Shown one piece after another: positions 1 to 11,752 of a stretch of DNA of 64,000 nucleotides; the first letter of the stretch is position 1; each line of letters begins with the position of its first letter. A program made the position numbers and the translations under genes. The notes beneath the pieces were generated by a model. It was not told the origin of the DNA. It was given only the letters and a program-made list of their open reading frames with translations, and did no database searches. This DNA comes from Erinaceus europaeus (lineage: Eukaryota > Chordata > Mammalia > Eulipotyphla > Erinaceidae), in the NCBI RefSeq assembly GCF_950295315.1, contig NC_080179.1, forward strand, positions 66,474,626 to 66,538,625, written 5' to 3'.

Positions 1-3000
1 CATGATAGACTTTAAAATAGATAAGATTAAAAAAGATAGGAATGGACACTACCTAATGCTCAGAGGATCAGTCAATCTAGAGGACTTAACAATTATTAAC
101 ATCTATGCACCCAACGAGAAGCCATATAAATACATCAAACATCTACTGAAAGAGCTACAGCAATATATTAACAGCAACACAGTCATAGTAGGGGACTTCA
201 ACATCCCACTCACTCAACTTGACAGATCATCCAGGCAGAAAATCAATAAAAACATAAGGGAGCTAAATAAGGAGATAGATAAACTAGAAATATTGGACAT
301 TTTCAGAGTCATCCATCCCAAGAAACAGGAATAGACATTTTACTCAAGCCCACATGGCTCATTATCAAGGCTAGACCATATATTAGGCCACAAAGACAGC
401 ATCACCAAATCAAGAGCATTGAAATCATGCCAAGCATCTTCTCACACCACAGTGGAATTAAACTAATACTTAACAATCAACAAAAGGTTAGTAATAGTCC
501 CAAAATGTGGAAGCTCAACAGTACACTCCTTAACAACTATTGGGTCAAAGAGGAAATCAAGGAAGAAATAAAAATGTATCAAGAGTTCAATGAAAATGAA
601 GACACAAGCTATCAAAATATTTGGGACACAGCTAAGGCAGTACTGAGAGGGAAGTTCATAGATATACAAGCACACATTAGGAAATGAGAGAAAGCACAAA
701 TAAACAGCCTGATTGCATATCTTAAAGACCTAGAAGAAGAACAAAGGAACCTTAAAGCAAATAGAAGGACAGAAATCACTAAAGTTAGGGCAGAAATCAA
801 TAACATTGAAAATAAGAAAACCATACAAAAGATCAACAAAAGTAAATGTTGGTTCTTTGAAATAGTAAACAAAATCAACAAACATTTAGCCAGACTCACA
901 AAACAAAAAAGGGAGAAGACCCAAATAAATCAGATAGTAAATAAAAGAGGAGATATCACAACAGACATCACAGAAATTCAACATATCATGCGAGACTTCT
1001 ATGAACAACTATATGACACCAAGCTAGAGAACCTGGAAGAAATGGACGATTTCCTAAATACCTACCAACTTCCAAAACTAAATAAAGAGGAAGTAGATAA
1101 CATGAACAGGCACATCACAGCTAATGAAATTGTGACAGTTATCAAAAATGGTCCCAAAAATAAAAGTCCTGGACCTGATGGTTTTACAAGTGAATTCTAC
1201 AAAACCTTCAAAGAACTAATACCTCTACTTTTAAAAGTCTTCCAAAAGATTGAAGACACTCGAATATTCCCTTCCAGCTTCTATGAAGCTAACATCACTT
1301 TGATACCCAAAGCAGACAGGGACACAACCAAAAAAGAAAATGACAGACCAATATCTCTGATGAACATAGATGCTAAAATATTGAAGAAAATTCTAGCCAA
1401 CCGGATACAGCAGTATATTAAAAAGATTGTCCACCGTGACCAAGTAGGGTTTAAACCAGGCATGCAAGGTTGGTTGAATATACGTAAATCAATCAACGTG
1501 ATCCACTACATCAGCAAAAGCAAGACCAAAAACCACATGTCATATCAATAGAAGTAGAAAAAGCCTTTGACAAAATACAACATCCCTTTATGATCAAAAC
1601 ACTAGAAAAATGGGAATAAGTGGAAAATTCTTGAAGATAGTGGAGTCTATATATAGCAAACCTACAGCCAAAATCATACTCAATAAAACTAGAAGCATTT
1701 CCCCTCAGATCAGGGTACTAGATAGGGATGCTCACTATCACCATTACTATTCAACATAGTGTTGGAAGTTCTTGCCATAGCAATCAGGCAGGAGCAAGGA
1801 ATTAAAGTCATACAGATTAGAAGAGAAGAAGTCAAACTCTCCCTATTTGCAGATGACATGATAATATACATAGAAAAACCTAAGGAATCCAACAAGAAGC
1901 TTTTGCATATCATCAGACAATACAATAAGGTGTCAAGCTACATAATTAACCTTCAAAAGTGAGTGGCATTCCTCTATGCAAACAATAACTTAGAAGAAGC
2001 TGAAATCCAGAAATCAATTCCTTTTACTATAGCAACAAAAACAATAAAATATCTAGGAGTAAACCTAACCAAAGAAGTGGAAGACTTGTATACTGATAAT
2101 TATGAGTCACTACTCAAGTAAATAGAAAAAGACACAAAGGAGTGGAAAGATATTCCATGCTCATGGGTTGGAAGAATTAACATCATCAGAATGAATATAC
2201 TACCCAGAGCTATCTACAAATTTAATGCTATTGCTATCAAGATCCCAACCACATCTTGAAGGAGAATAGAACAAATGCTACAAATGTTTATCTGGAATCA
2301 GAATAGACCTAGAATTGCCAAAACAATCTTGAGAAGAAAGAACAGAACCGAAGGCATCACACTCCTAGATCTCTAATTATATTATAGGGCCATTGTCATC
2401 AAAACTGCTTGGTACTAGAACATGAATAGACATACTGACCAGTGGAAAAGAATTCAGAGCCCAGAAGTAAGCCCCCACACCTATGGACATCTGATCTTTG
2501 ACAAAGGGGCCCAGACTATTAAGTGGGGAAAACAAAGTCTCTTCAACAAATGGTGTTGCAAAAAATGGGTTGAAACATGCAAAAGAATGAAAGTGAACCA
2601 CTAAATACAAAAGTAAATTCCAAGTGGAACAAGGACTTGGATGTTAGACCACAAACTATCAGATACTTAGAGGAAAATATTGGCAGAACTCTTTTCCACA
2701 TCAATTTTAAAGACATCTTCAGTGAAACAAATCCAATTACAAAGAAGACTAAGGCAAGCATAAACCTATGGGACTACATCAAATTAAAAAGCTTCTTCAC
2801 AGAAAAAGAAACCAATACTCAAACAAAGAGACCCCTCACAGAATGGGAGAAGATCTTTACATGCCATACATCAGACAAGAGGCTAATAACCAAAATATAT
2901 AGAGAGCTTGCCAAACTCAACAACAAGAAAACAAATGACCCTATCCAAAAATGGGTGGAGGACATGGACAGAATATTCACGCAGAAAAGATCCAAAAGGC

Positions 3001-3825
3001 CAAGTAATACATGAAAAAATGCTCCAAGTCTTTGATTGTCAGAAAAATGCAAATAAAGACAACAATAAGATACCACTTCACTCCTGTGAGAAAGTCATAC
3101 ATCAGAAAAGGTAACAGCAGCAAATGCTGGAGAGGGTGTGAGGTCAAAGGAACCCTCCTATTCTGCTGGTGGGAATGTAAATTGGTCCAACCTCTGTGGA
3201 GAACAGTCTGGAGAACTCTCAGAAGGCTAGAAATGGACCTACCCTATGATTCTGAAATTCCTCTCCTGAGGATATCTCCTAAGGAACCCAACACACCCAT
3301 CCAAAAAGATCTGTGTACACATATGTTCTTGGCAGCACAATTTGTAATAGCCAAAACCTGGAAGCAACCCAGGTGTCCAACAACAGATGAGTGGCTGAGC
3401 AAGACGTGGTATATATACACAATGGAATACTACTCAGCTATTAAAAAACGGTGACTTCACCATTTTCAGCCGATCTTGGATGGACCTTGAAAAATTCATG
3501 TTAAGTGAAATAAGTCAGAAACAGAAGGATGAACATGGGATGATCTCACTCTCAGGCAGAAGTTGAAAAACAACATCCGAAGAGAAACCACAAGTAGAAC
3601 CTGAACTGGAATTGGCGTATTGCACCAAAGTAAAAGACTCCAGAGTGGGTGAGTGGGGAGAATACAGATCCAAGAAGAATGACAGAGAACCTAGTGGGAG
3701 TTGTATTGTTATATGGGAAAGTGGAAAATGTTATACATGTACAAAATATTGTATTTACTTTTGAATGTAAACCATTAATTTCCCAATAAAGAAATTAAAT
3801 TAAAAAAATGAAATTAAAAAAAGTT
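1..3825 (+). mobile_element. L1 LINE, type 1, copy 1 (cut by window start)
   Basis: The copy enters the window inside the endonuclease domain of ORF2 and runs through the reverse transcriptase, the C-terminal region, a short 3' UTR and an A-rich tail starting near 3785 (aataaagaaatt followed by A-rich repeats). The same order and near-identical sequence recur at 17857-20237 and 57731-59078, which confirms it is a repeat. No ORF1 or 5' UTR is in the window. It is dead: ORF2 is broken by several stops and frameshifts. The 3' UTR carries the type 1 signature (attgtatttact, then a cccaataaagaa polyadenylation signal). Confidence 0.95.
2..3454 (+). pseudogene. L1 ORF2 remnant (endonuclease, reverse transcriptase, C-terminal region)
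   Basis: Open pieces in order: 2-334 (endonuclease, with INIYAPN and VGDFNIPLTQLDRS), 427-687 (end of endonuclease and linker), 988-1551 (RT fingers, with [15 protein letters not shown] and a DRPISLMN block), 1759-1962 (RT palm, FADDM), 2577-3014 and 3011-3454 (C-terminal region, ending in a typical MEYYSAIKK tail). In life ORF2p nicks the target DNA and copies L1 RNA there (target-primed reverse transcription). Stops near 332, 685 and 1549 and frame changes between pieces make it non-functional. At the endonuclease SDH site the sequence reads SHH (around 440), so the usual Asp is replaced. A stop in LDL*LYY near 2375 is shared with copy 2. Confidence 0.93.
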
Positions 3826-4049
3826 AGGAGAGCAGTTCTGTTGAGGATACAGAGAAAAGGCTCTTGTATAGTGTTGGGAAGCGTGTAAATCGGTACAACC
3901 ACTATGATAAATAGTACAAAGTATCCTCAAAAATTAATATTAGAACCACTATAGTATCTAACAATACTTCTGGTTATAGGTTAAGAAATAAAAGCAGATC
4001 TATATGTGATATGACATTATCAGAATAGTCTTTTCATTTCTTAATTTAT

Positions 4050-4394
4050 TTCATTTCATTTTATGTTATTTTATTTTGTTGCCTCCAGGGTTATCGCTGG
4101 GGCTTGGTTCCAACACTATGATTCCACCACTCCGATGGCCTATTTTGTTGTTGTTGTTGTTTGTTTGTTTGTTTTTAATTTTTTCCCTACTTTTATTTTT
4201 ATTCAGTAGAACAGAGAGAAATTGAGAGGGGAGGGGTAGACAGAGAGGGAGAGAAAGAAAGACACCTGCAGACCTTTTTCACTGCTCGAAAGCATCCCCT
4301 GCTCCACGTGGGAAGCGGGGTCTCCAACCCGGCCCCTTGCACATAGTGGTATTGCACTTATTCAGTAATGCCACTGGCCGCACCATGCCCCCAT
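4050..4394 (-). mobile_element. SINE family A-long
   Basis: On the minus strand it shows the tRNA-related head, the core with 'cctgcag', the CT-rich body, a (CAA)n stretch and the extra 3' block ending in 'aaccctggaggc'. It is diverged, with several small changes in the tRNA-like part. It interrupts the ancient L1. Poly-T on the plus strand near 4140-4200 is the reverse of its internal A-rich part. Confidence 0.85.
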
Positions 4395-4752
4395 TTTGTT
4401 TTCTAGAATAGTCCAAACATTAAGACTGTCTTAGTGCCCATAAACTGATATGTGAATTTATACAATAGAATATGATTCGGATGTGAGAAAAAAAGGAAAT
4501 CCTTTTGCCACAATGTGAATAGAACTTGAGAGTATTACAGTACATGTAATAAGCCATATGGAGAAAGATGCACACGGTGTGACTATAGAAATGGTGGGAA
4601 ATGTGCAAGTGCTGCAAACAAAAGAACAGTGGAACAATGGTTGCCAGAGATACAGCTGTGGTTGGGGAAAAAATGCTGTTAGTTTTAAGATGAATAAATT
4701 CTCAGGATCTTATGTAACTCTATACTTCATAATTGAAATGTGCTTAGACAAT

Positions 4753-5764
4753 GAAATTAAAGGTTCTCCAACACAATAGACCCCTTTGTGGGCCCCCATA
4801 GGACCTTGCCCTCAACTTGGATCAACAATGGTAGAGAATGTTCCATCCTCCAAAGGGAGAATGGACAATATACTCTATGCTACACCTGAGAAAGATGAGT
4901 TGATATTGAGGCAGCATGGAATGTTCCTACTAATGACCACAGAATGTGAGCTCAGATCTACAGAGATGCAGAGGTCACATAGGCTCCTAAGCTGAGTATG
5001 GGACCCAGATGACATCAAATCAATAGGGTTTACAGTCAACAATATTTATACACCTTTCCCATATTAGGAAGCTACTCTCTTCTCTGATCCAGCTTTCTGG
5101 TTCTTTTTCCAGTCATGACATCATCTCCCCAGACAATAACTTGGATCCACCTGCATATCAGATTTCAGGCTCAGGGGAAAAAAAAAAAAAAAAACTAGTA
5201 TAGCCACAGGCCCTTTGGAACATAACTAAAATATGCCTACTAACTATCTGCAAAATGGAGGACCCCCCCCCCCAACTCTTCATCTGCCTTTAGGTACATG
5301 ATTGCTCAACAATTTGTTTGGCTTTATATGCTAACTCTCTTTTCAGCCACCAGCTTCCAGATACTAGCATGCTGCCAACCAGAATTCCCTGGAGAGACAA
5401 CCCCACCAATGTGTACTGGAGCCCCACTTCCCCAGAACCCTACCCGACTAGGGAAAGAGAGAGACAGGCTAGGAATATGGATCGACCTATCAATGCCCAT
5501 GTTTAGTGGGGAAGCAATTACAGAAGCCCAACCTTCCACCTTCTGCAACCCACAATGACCTTGGGTCTATGCTCCCAGAGGAATAAAGAATAGGAAAGCG
5601 ATCAGGGGAGGGGATGGGATATGGAATTTTGGTGGTGTGAATTGTGTGGAGTTTTACCCCTCTTACTCTTATGCTATGGTTGAGTCAATGTGTCCTTTTT
5701 ATAAATAAAAATAAAGAAAAGAAAAGAAGAAAAGAAAAAGAAAAAAAAGAAATTAAAGGTTCTC
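4753..5764 (+). mobile_element. Type 2 L1 3' UTR insertion with TSD
   Basis: The 16-base TSD gaaattaaaggttctc is at 4753-4768 and 5749-5764, so the insert is 4769-5748 (980 bp). It has no ORF2 similarity that I can see; its last 650 bp match the repeats at 41628-42241 and, in part, 20620-20945, 29657-30199 and 38049-38474. It ends in an A-rich tail after 'cctttttataaataaaaa'. An A-run (5169-5186) and a C-run (5263-5273) are internal. Linkage of this 3' UTR to an L1 ORF2 end is supported by the twin-primed copy at 29727-30164. Confidence 0.85.
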
Positions 5765-5917
5765 ACACACACAAAAGATAAACATGGGAAGTGTTAATTG
5801 TGTTAATTATATGGAGGATAGTGAATAACGATGTGTGGGTGTGTGTATGTGCTAAATCTTCACAACATAAATTTTAAATACTTTATAATTTTATATATTT
5901 AATGATATCTCCAGTCA

Positions 5918-6065
5918 CTTCTTTGGGTCAACTTTTTCAGATAGAAAGAGACAAAGAGACAGAGGGAGAGAGAGGAGACAGGACAACACTGAAGCTTCTC
6001 CCAGTGTGGTAGGGACTGGCATCAAGTACACGGCAAAGCAGATGCACAATACAAGGAAGTTTTTT
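5918..6065 (-). mobile_element. SINE family D, diverged
   Basis: The minus strand carries the 'cagtgttg' body and CT-rich sequence after a damaged tRNA-like head. Only part of the element can be recognised; compare 37543-37690 and 50145-50345. Confidence 0.6.
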
Positions 6066-6351
6066 TGCTGAACCAAAAGATGAGTAGTTTTTAATTTCAA
6101 GTTTCAGCACTTGGGAAACCTTTTTCAAATCTCAGCTCTCTGAGATGAACATGACAACAATGATACTGTGACCTCACAGGTCCATTATGAGGTTTCACTT
6201 AAATAAGAAGATGCATATGGAACAGAAAGAAGAGATTTTCCACAGACATTACTGTTACTATTCCACGTCAGCTTCCTCGACACACAGAACACTCACAAAT
6301 TGGCAGCTCCTGACCACAGTGGGAATGAGAATAAGAAATCTTTTTAAAGAC

Positions 6352-6695
6352 CTTTTTATGCCTCGAGGGTTATTTCTGGGGCTCAGTGCCTGCACTATAA
6401 ATCCACTGCTCCTGGAGGCCATTTTTTCCCATTTTGTTGCCCTTGCTGTTACCCTTGTTGCTGTTGTTGTTGTTGTTGTTATTGTCATTGCTGTTGTTGT
6501 ATAGGACAGAGAGTAATGGAGAGAGGAGGGGAGACAGAGGGGGAGAGAAAGATAGACACCTGAAGACCTGCTTCACCACACATGAAGCGAACCCCCTGCA
6601 GGTGGGGAACCAGGGGCTTGAACCGGGATCCTTATCCCAGTCCTTGTCCTTCCCACCATGTGTGCTTAACCCGCTGTGCTACCTCTCAACCCTCC
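6352..6695 (-). mobile_element. SINE family A-long
   Basis: Full A-long structure on the minus strand: head with 'cccggttcaagcccctgg', a 'gaagcaggtctt' type core, CT-rich body, a (CAA)n block (the TTG run at 6450-6490 on the plus strand) and the 3' block with 'aaccctcgaggc'. Open frames across the TTG run are by-products of the triplet repeat. Confidence 0.9.
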
Positions 6696-6880
6696 CAAAT
6701 ATTTTTATTTGTTGAAATTGAGAGGGAAAAGGGAGTAGAGAGGGAAAGATACAGAGAGACTCCTACACATCACTGTTTCACCACTCGTGAAATCTTCCCC
6801 TACCAGTGAAAATTGGGGGCTTGAACCAGAGTTATTGCACACTGTAGTGTGTGTTCAACTAGATGGGCCACCCAAGAATA
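6696..6880 (-). mobile_element. SINE family B
   Basis: Minus-strand family B copy: diverged head ending at 6880, a B-box region (ctctggttcaagccc), CT-rich body and a short A/T-rich tail at 6696-6712. It directly abuts the previous SINE, as if one inserted at the other's end. Confidence 0.8.
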
Positions 6881-7628
6881 ATCGATTTTAGAAAGATGTT
6901 ATAGCACCTGATCTTTCTGTCTGCTGCTGTAGGTGCTGAAACACTGCCACAGAATCAGCATTCAATTACTTCTTCACAAAACCAGGTTCAGTTTGACAAG
7001 AGTCAGGAAACTAGCATGTTTGCAAGAGGGACCACAAGCGATGGACCTCTGTGCTTCCATGAATTAGGAATCAAGGCTGATTTACATAATGTTTAGAAAG
7101 CTCACAAACTTTGTATTTTGTCTAAAATAATTGTGATTCTCCAAGGTTTTCCCAACTGTGCCAATTTGGCTAGAGCCTTTGCTTGGCTTGCCAGCCTACA
7201 TCCAGATTTCTCAGTCTAATCTTTGGCAGGATCTTACTCCAGTTTCAGGACCAAGTGACTGGCAGAAGTCCAACAGCTCCAGTGCACACTCCTGCCAAGT
7301 AGCACTGGCCAGGAAAAACCTTCAAGAATGTGAAACAAAAGGGAGTTTAATCTTGCCCCTCAATGCACAAATCAGCTGACTTAGTCACGCAGCAACTGGT
7401 CAAATGTTCATCCTCACTCCTTTAGTCTAGGAAAGGCTGTGACTAAAGATGCCAGTGGAGGCAACATGGAGGCATAGGGAAAACATCCCATCATGCCCTG
7501 TCATACAGATAGAGTAAAGCAAGTGGGGGCCAAATAAAACTGGGTCTTACCCCATGGAAATAACAAACCAGTGACCAGCAAATCTTGTATGCGTTCTAGC
7601 CATAGATGCAGGGGTTATATGGATGGCA
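6881..7628. other. No gene or repeat recognised
   Basis: AT-rich sequence of ordinary composition. A 73-codon open frame at 7158-7379 has no recognisable motif and no supporting context. Old, unrecognised repeats are possible. Confidence 0.5.
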
Positions 7629-7931
7629 GAAAATAAAGAGTAGGGAGCCAGGCAGTGGTGCAGTGGCTTAAGTGCACATGGTGTGAAGCCCAAGGATCAG
7701 CATAAGGATCCTGGTTTGAGGCCCTGGCTCCCTACCTGCAGGGGGTTCGCTTCACAGGCAGTGAAGCAAGTCTGCAGGTTTCTATCTCTTTCTCCCCCTC
7801 TCTGTCTTCCCCTACTATCTCCATTTCTCTCTGTCCTATCCAACAACAACAGCAATAACAACAACAATAAACAACAAGGGCAACAAAAAGGGAAAAATAA
7901 AAATAAATTAAAAAATGAAAATAAAGAGTAG
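7629..7931 (+). mobile_element. SINE family A with 15-bp TSD
   Basis: The TSD gaaaataaagagtag is at 7629-7643 and 7917-7931; the element is 7644-7916. Head, B-box (ctggtttgaggcc, diverged), core, CT-rich body and (CAA)n/A-rich tail are all present. Confidence 0.95.
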
Positions 7932-8092
7932 ACTCTAACTTATGTGAGTGTTTGGTAAGTAGTTACAGTCCAACTAACCATTTCTCCTTAATGCCTAAGT
8001 TATCTTTCCACATTACCTACCTTGTCAATAGCACAAAAATTTTTCAGCTTCTCACTTCACATTATAATCTTCAATAATAAATATAATCTGCT

Positions 8093-8338
8093 AATAAATA
8101 TAGCAGTGACAGTCCCACCTGTAGAGGGGGTCGCTTCACAAGTGGTGAAGCAGGCCTGTCTATCTTTCTCTCCCATTCGTTCTCTGTCTTCCCCTCTTCT
8201 CTCTATTTCTCTCTGTCCTACCCAACAACAACAGCATCAATAACAACAACAATAATAACTACAACAAGGTCAACAAAAAGGAATAAATACATAAATATTA
8301 AATAAAAATAAAAAGATAAATAAATATAGCAGTGACAG
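8093..8338 (+). mobile_element. SINE family A, 5'-truncated, with 20-bp TSD
   Basis: The TSD aataaatatagcagtgacag is at 8093-8112 and 8319-8338. The insert (8113-8318) starts downstream of the B-box at the 'cccacctgtag' region, so the whole tRNA-like part is missing. 5' truncation with an intact TSD is the normal mark of incomplete reverse transcription. Confidence 0.95.
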
Positions 8339-8879
8339 AACAGTCCTGAAATGCCAGAATTCCAAGTATAATTATTTAAATGGCTACTTTCAAACATCAG
8401 ATGATAAACATACAGATGTTTGACTTATATTAGGAAATTATTTTCATCTGACTACTAACAGTATACTTGGAAAAAAGTAAAATTTAGAAAAATTATCACC
8501 AAACTCTAAACTTAGTGGCAGTTAGAATATATAAATTACTGTTAGTTTTGGTACCAAAATACATGAGATGTTTAATCATAAAAAAGGAAAATTATAATAT
8601 TTCTTTCTGCTTCATCAGGATTCAGGAATACTGGTGATTAAAGAGCTTCTCTCCAAAGTCTCATTCCACAACTATTTACAGCGTTTGTCCTAAAAGGTAA
8701 TATTTGATTTGCAGTCCCAGTGGCCTCAGATTTCACAAGTAAGGTTGCTTACTTATTAAATTAAAATGTTATCTTCTACATCTATGCTAAAACCCTTGCT
8801 AATACAGAAAAAAAGTTATCTAAAACTCAACAAGGAAAATAAATCAGTTAATGGTATTTCAAATATATAGCAAATTAAG

Positions 8880-8882
<3 letters not shown>
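8339..8882. other. No gene or repeat recognised
   Basis: AT-rich sequence; nothing coding or repetitive that I can support. Confidence 0.5.
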
Positions 8883-8928
<46 letters not shown>

Positions 8929-8930
8929 AA
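8883..8930. repeat. (TA)n microsatellite with (CA)n end
   Basis: About 17 TA units followed by a short CA run. Confidence 0.97.
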
Positions 8931-8947
8931 CATTAGAAGGTGAGTTT

Positions 8948-9163
8948 GCATTTTTTAATATTTTTAAAACTTTATTTATTTGGTAGAACAGAAAGAAATT
9001 GAGAAGAAGGGGGAGATAAAGTGGAGAAAGAGAGACAGAGATACCTGTCTGTGAATGCTTAGGAAGCTTTCCCCCTGCTGGTGGGGACCAGGGGCTTGAA
9101 CGTGGGTGTTTGTGCATGGTTACACATGCACTTAACCAAGTATACCATGACACAGTCCCAAGA
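8948..9163 (-). mobile_element. SINE family B
   Basis: Minus-strand copy with head, B-box (acgttcaagcccctgg), CT-rich body and A-rich tail at 8950-8985. Confidence 0.85.
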
Positions 9164-9380
9164 TTGCATATTTTAAAATGCAAAATGTTATTTCAAAGAG
9201 CAGAACATCAAAAAATCACAATGTTGTATCTACATCTTTGGGATTGAGGGCAAGAGATTCTCTGTTCCATAAACAGTCAAAAATGCAAATTGTATCTAGC
9301 CAGACAAAGCACATCAAAGTTGTACATGAAACACCTGGAGCTAAAAGTTCTCTGAGCCATCACTAGAACAACTTGGAAAA

Positions 9381-9386
9381 GGCGCG

Positions 9387-9453
<67 letters not shown>
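9381..9453. repeat. (GC)n-(CA)n compound microsatellite
   Basis: Seven GC-type units followed by about 29 CA units. Alternating purine-pyrimidine sequence of this kind can adopt Z-DNA. Confidence 0.97.
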
Positions 9454-9458
<5 letters not shown>

Positions 9459-10534
9459 CAAACAAATGAAAGCAATAGTTACCTGAATTCATTTAGTACA
9501 GATTTGGCCAAATAAGGATAAATGTTGAATACCTGACTTACCCAAGGTAAACCAGTCACTCAGCTGCCTTGACATCATCTTAACTTAAACACAATATGTA
9601 TATTTTCAATCAATTTACTTTGGATTCATTTTTACATATGAAACATGGTCAGTTTTCCATGCACACATTTTCAGAGAAAGATTGCTATAAATATAATGTG
9701 ATAATGACTGGAATGTTTCAGGGAAGGACAGGAGGAGAAAAGAAGGCAAGTGCAAACTCATAAAATTTTAAATAAACTGTGAACTAAGACTTGGCATTTC
9801 TTCATTTTAAACTGAAATCTAATTAGTAAGTTCTGTCCTTTAAAAGAATATTGCAAGCATTTTCTTAAATAAATATTCAATTTGAAATGATTATTTGAAA
9901 GAGTAGTGCTTCAGACTTTTGCTATGACAATAATTCAACTTTCAATATGAAAAGAAAACAGAGAGATAAATTTGAGCAGTCTCATTTTAAAAATATAGAT
10001 TTTATTCTGGATCTATAATTTAAACCTCTTCTTCAAAATTGGATCTCAGACTTAGAATAAAAGAAAACTATCACTATAAAAAGAAAAAAATTCAGTGATG
10101 AAAAAGAAAATATCCCAACCTTCTAAAATAATGTCCATGATCAAGCTTTAAGATTTAGTCTTGCATTTTCTGGAAGCAAAGCAAAAAAACTTAAAAAATA
10201 AAAACCTATATATTTCTGTTCTCTAAATAAAAGAACAGAAAATACAATGAATTATTAGTTTTTAAAAGACTAAAAAAAAAACTCCTGAAATCAAATTTGG
10301 AGCAATTTATTTATTAGTTTCCACATAAAGTCTGGTAAAAAAAAAAAATGTCTGTCACAGTTTTTCAAATAATTAAGAAATAACATCCTTTATTTTAACA
10401 TTTCTCATATTGATCCTTAAGAATACAGAGAATATAACAATCAGACCAAACTCATGGTTGTAGGTCAATATAAATACACCGAGCAAAGATTTACGGATGA
10501 AGAATTTACATATGCCTAATCAAATGCATATGCC
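9454..10534. other. AT-rich unassigned DNA; source of a local duplication
   Basis: No gene or recognised repeat. Bases 9996-10141 are copied, with a few changes, at 11049-11193 (see that entry). Confidence 0.6.
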
Positions 10535-10645
10535 TAAAACTATGCCTAATTTGTGCATGTGTAGCCATGCACAAAGACTCAGGTTCAAGTCCCTGACCCC
10601 CACCAGCAGAGGGAAAGCTTCACAAGCAGTGAAGCATGGCCTTTA
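10535..10645 (+). mobile_element. SINE fragment, family B-like
   Basis: A B-box (caggttcaagtccctgac) and a core with 'cttcacaagcagtgaagca' are visible; the CT-rich body and tail are absent. Diverged and truncated at the 3' side. Confidence 0.7.
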
Positions 10646-10865
10646 AGAACTAATTGAATAGCATTGTAAAGTTTTCTTTAGTTCCTCAGAACACATTTTA
10701 CCACTAATAGAATGGTATGATGGAGTCCATAAAATGAATAAAATACATGATTTTAAAAATTCACTTTATGTATGCATACAAATACATACTACAAGTATAT
10801 TTAGAATGGATACAAGGTCAATCCAATTCTTCCTGAGTATCATTTCTTTTTATTAGAAGCTATAA

Positions 10866-11268
10866 AATTACCAATTCAGGGGGCCAGGTGGTGGCGCAAC
10901 CAGTTAAGTGCACATAGTACTATGTACAAGGATACCAGCAAGGACCTGGGTTCAAGCCCCAGTTCCCTACCTGCAGTTGGAGGCTTCACAACCAGTGAAG
11001 CAAGGCTGTAGCTGTCTCTTCCTCTCTCCTTCCCTACCTCCCCCCACCTAGATTTTATTCTGGGTCTATAATTTAAACCTCTTTTTCATAATTGGATCTC
11101 AGGCTTACATTAAAAGAAAACTATCACTATAAAAAGAAAAAAATCAGTAATGAAAAAGAAAATATCCCAACCTTCTAAAATAATTTCCATGATTGAAAAA
11201 ATTTTTCAGCTTTTTTTTTCTCTCCTATCAAATGAAAAGAAAAAAGAGAAAAAATAATTACCAATTCA
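10866..11268 (+). mobile_element. SINE family B carrying an internal foreign insert
   Basis: The TSD aattaccaattca is at 10866-10878 and 11256-11268, so the whole of 10879-11255 lies within one insertion unit. The SINE head and core occupy 10879-11048, its CT-rich body resumes near 11205 (tttctctcctatcaaatgaa). Between them, 11049-11193 is a near-identical copy of 9996-10141. See findings. Confidence 0.85.
11049..11193 (+). repeat. 145-bp copy of 9996-10141 (templated insertion)
   Basis: Both copies run from 'tagattttattctgg' to 'tccatgat' in the same orientation, with roughly ten single-base differences or small gaps by eye. The source shows no repeat features and is about 1.05 kb upstream. 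Confidence 0.9.
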
Positions 11269-11420
11269 TATTAAAGCCTGAAAAATTCCTAGGCCATCAA
11301 CATTCTGGTAGGCTAGTTGGAAGCAAAATATCTGAATCTTGTTTATTTAGTGAATATAGATGTTTGGAGAGATTTTAGGATTTTAACATGTCAAAGAAGG
11401 AATTATCTTATAAATCTACC

Positions 11421-11588
11421 TCAGGGGCTGAGGAGATAGCCTAATTGTCATGCAAAAGGTTTCATGCCTGAGGCTCTGAAGCCACAGGATCAAACATGAG
11501 TCACCATAAATGAGAGCTGAGCAATGCTCTGGGTAGTGTCTCTTGCTCTGTCTCTCTCCATTTCTCCTTCTCATTAACACAAATAAAT
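11421..11588 (+). mobile_element. SINE family C
   Basis: Head 'agatagcctaattgtcatgc' with a tRNA-like A-box, diverged B-box, 'gagctgagcaatgctctgg' body and a short tail 'acaaataaat'. Confidence 0.85.
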
Positions 11589-11589
11589 A

Positions 11590-11752
11590 GGGCGGAGGGT
11601 AGATAGCATAATTGTTATGCAAACAGACTCTCATGCCTGAGGCTCCAAAGTCCCAGGTTCAATCCCCCCCCCCCCCCAACCACCATCAGCCAGAGCTAAA
11701 CAGTGCTCTGGTTAAAAAATAAAATATAAAATAAAATAAATAAAATCTAATA
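11590..11752 (+). mobile_element. SINE family C, second tandem copy
   Basis: Head 'agatagcataattgttatgc', B-box 'caggttcaatccc' running into a C-run (11665-11679), body with 'cagtgctctgg' and an (AAAAT)n tail. It begins exactly where the previous SINE's tail ends, so it probably inserted into that tail. Confidence 0.88.

Larger units (their letters stand above)
3835..5910 (+). mobile_element. Ancient L1 3' portion, split by two insertions
   Basis: Three separated blocks read in order as an old mammalian L1 end: 3835-4035 (a diverged form of the 'gggaatgtaaattggtacaac' region of ORF2), 4395-4768 (diverged end of ORF2 and start of the 3' UTR, including 'aatggttgccagag') and 5765-5910 (3' UTR end, with 'taattgtgttaatta' and 'ttaatgatatct'). 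A SINE sits in the first gap and a type 2 L1 tail in the second. Divergence is much higher than for the type 1 copies, so this is an older subfamily of the L1M kind; the subfamily cannot be named by eye. Confidence 0.75.
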
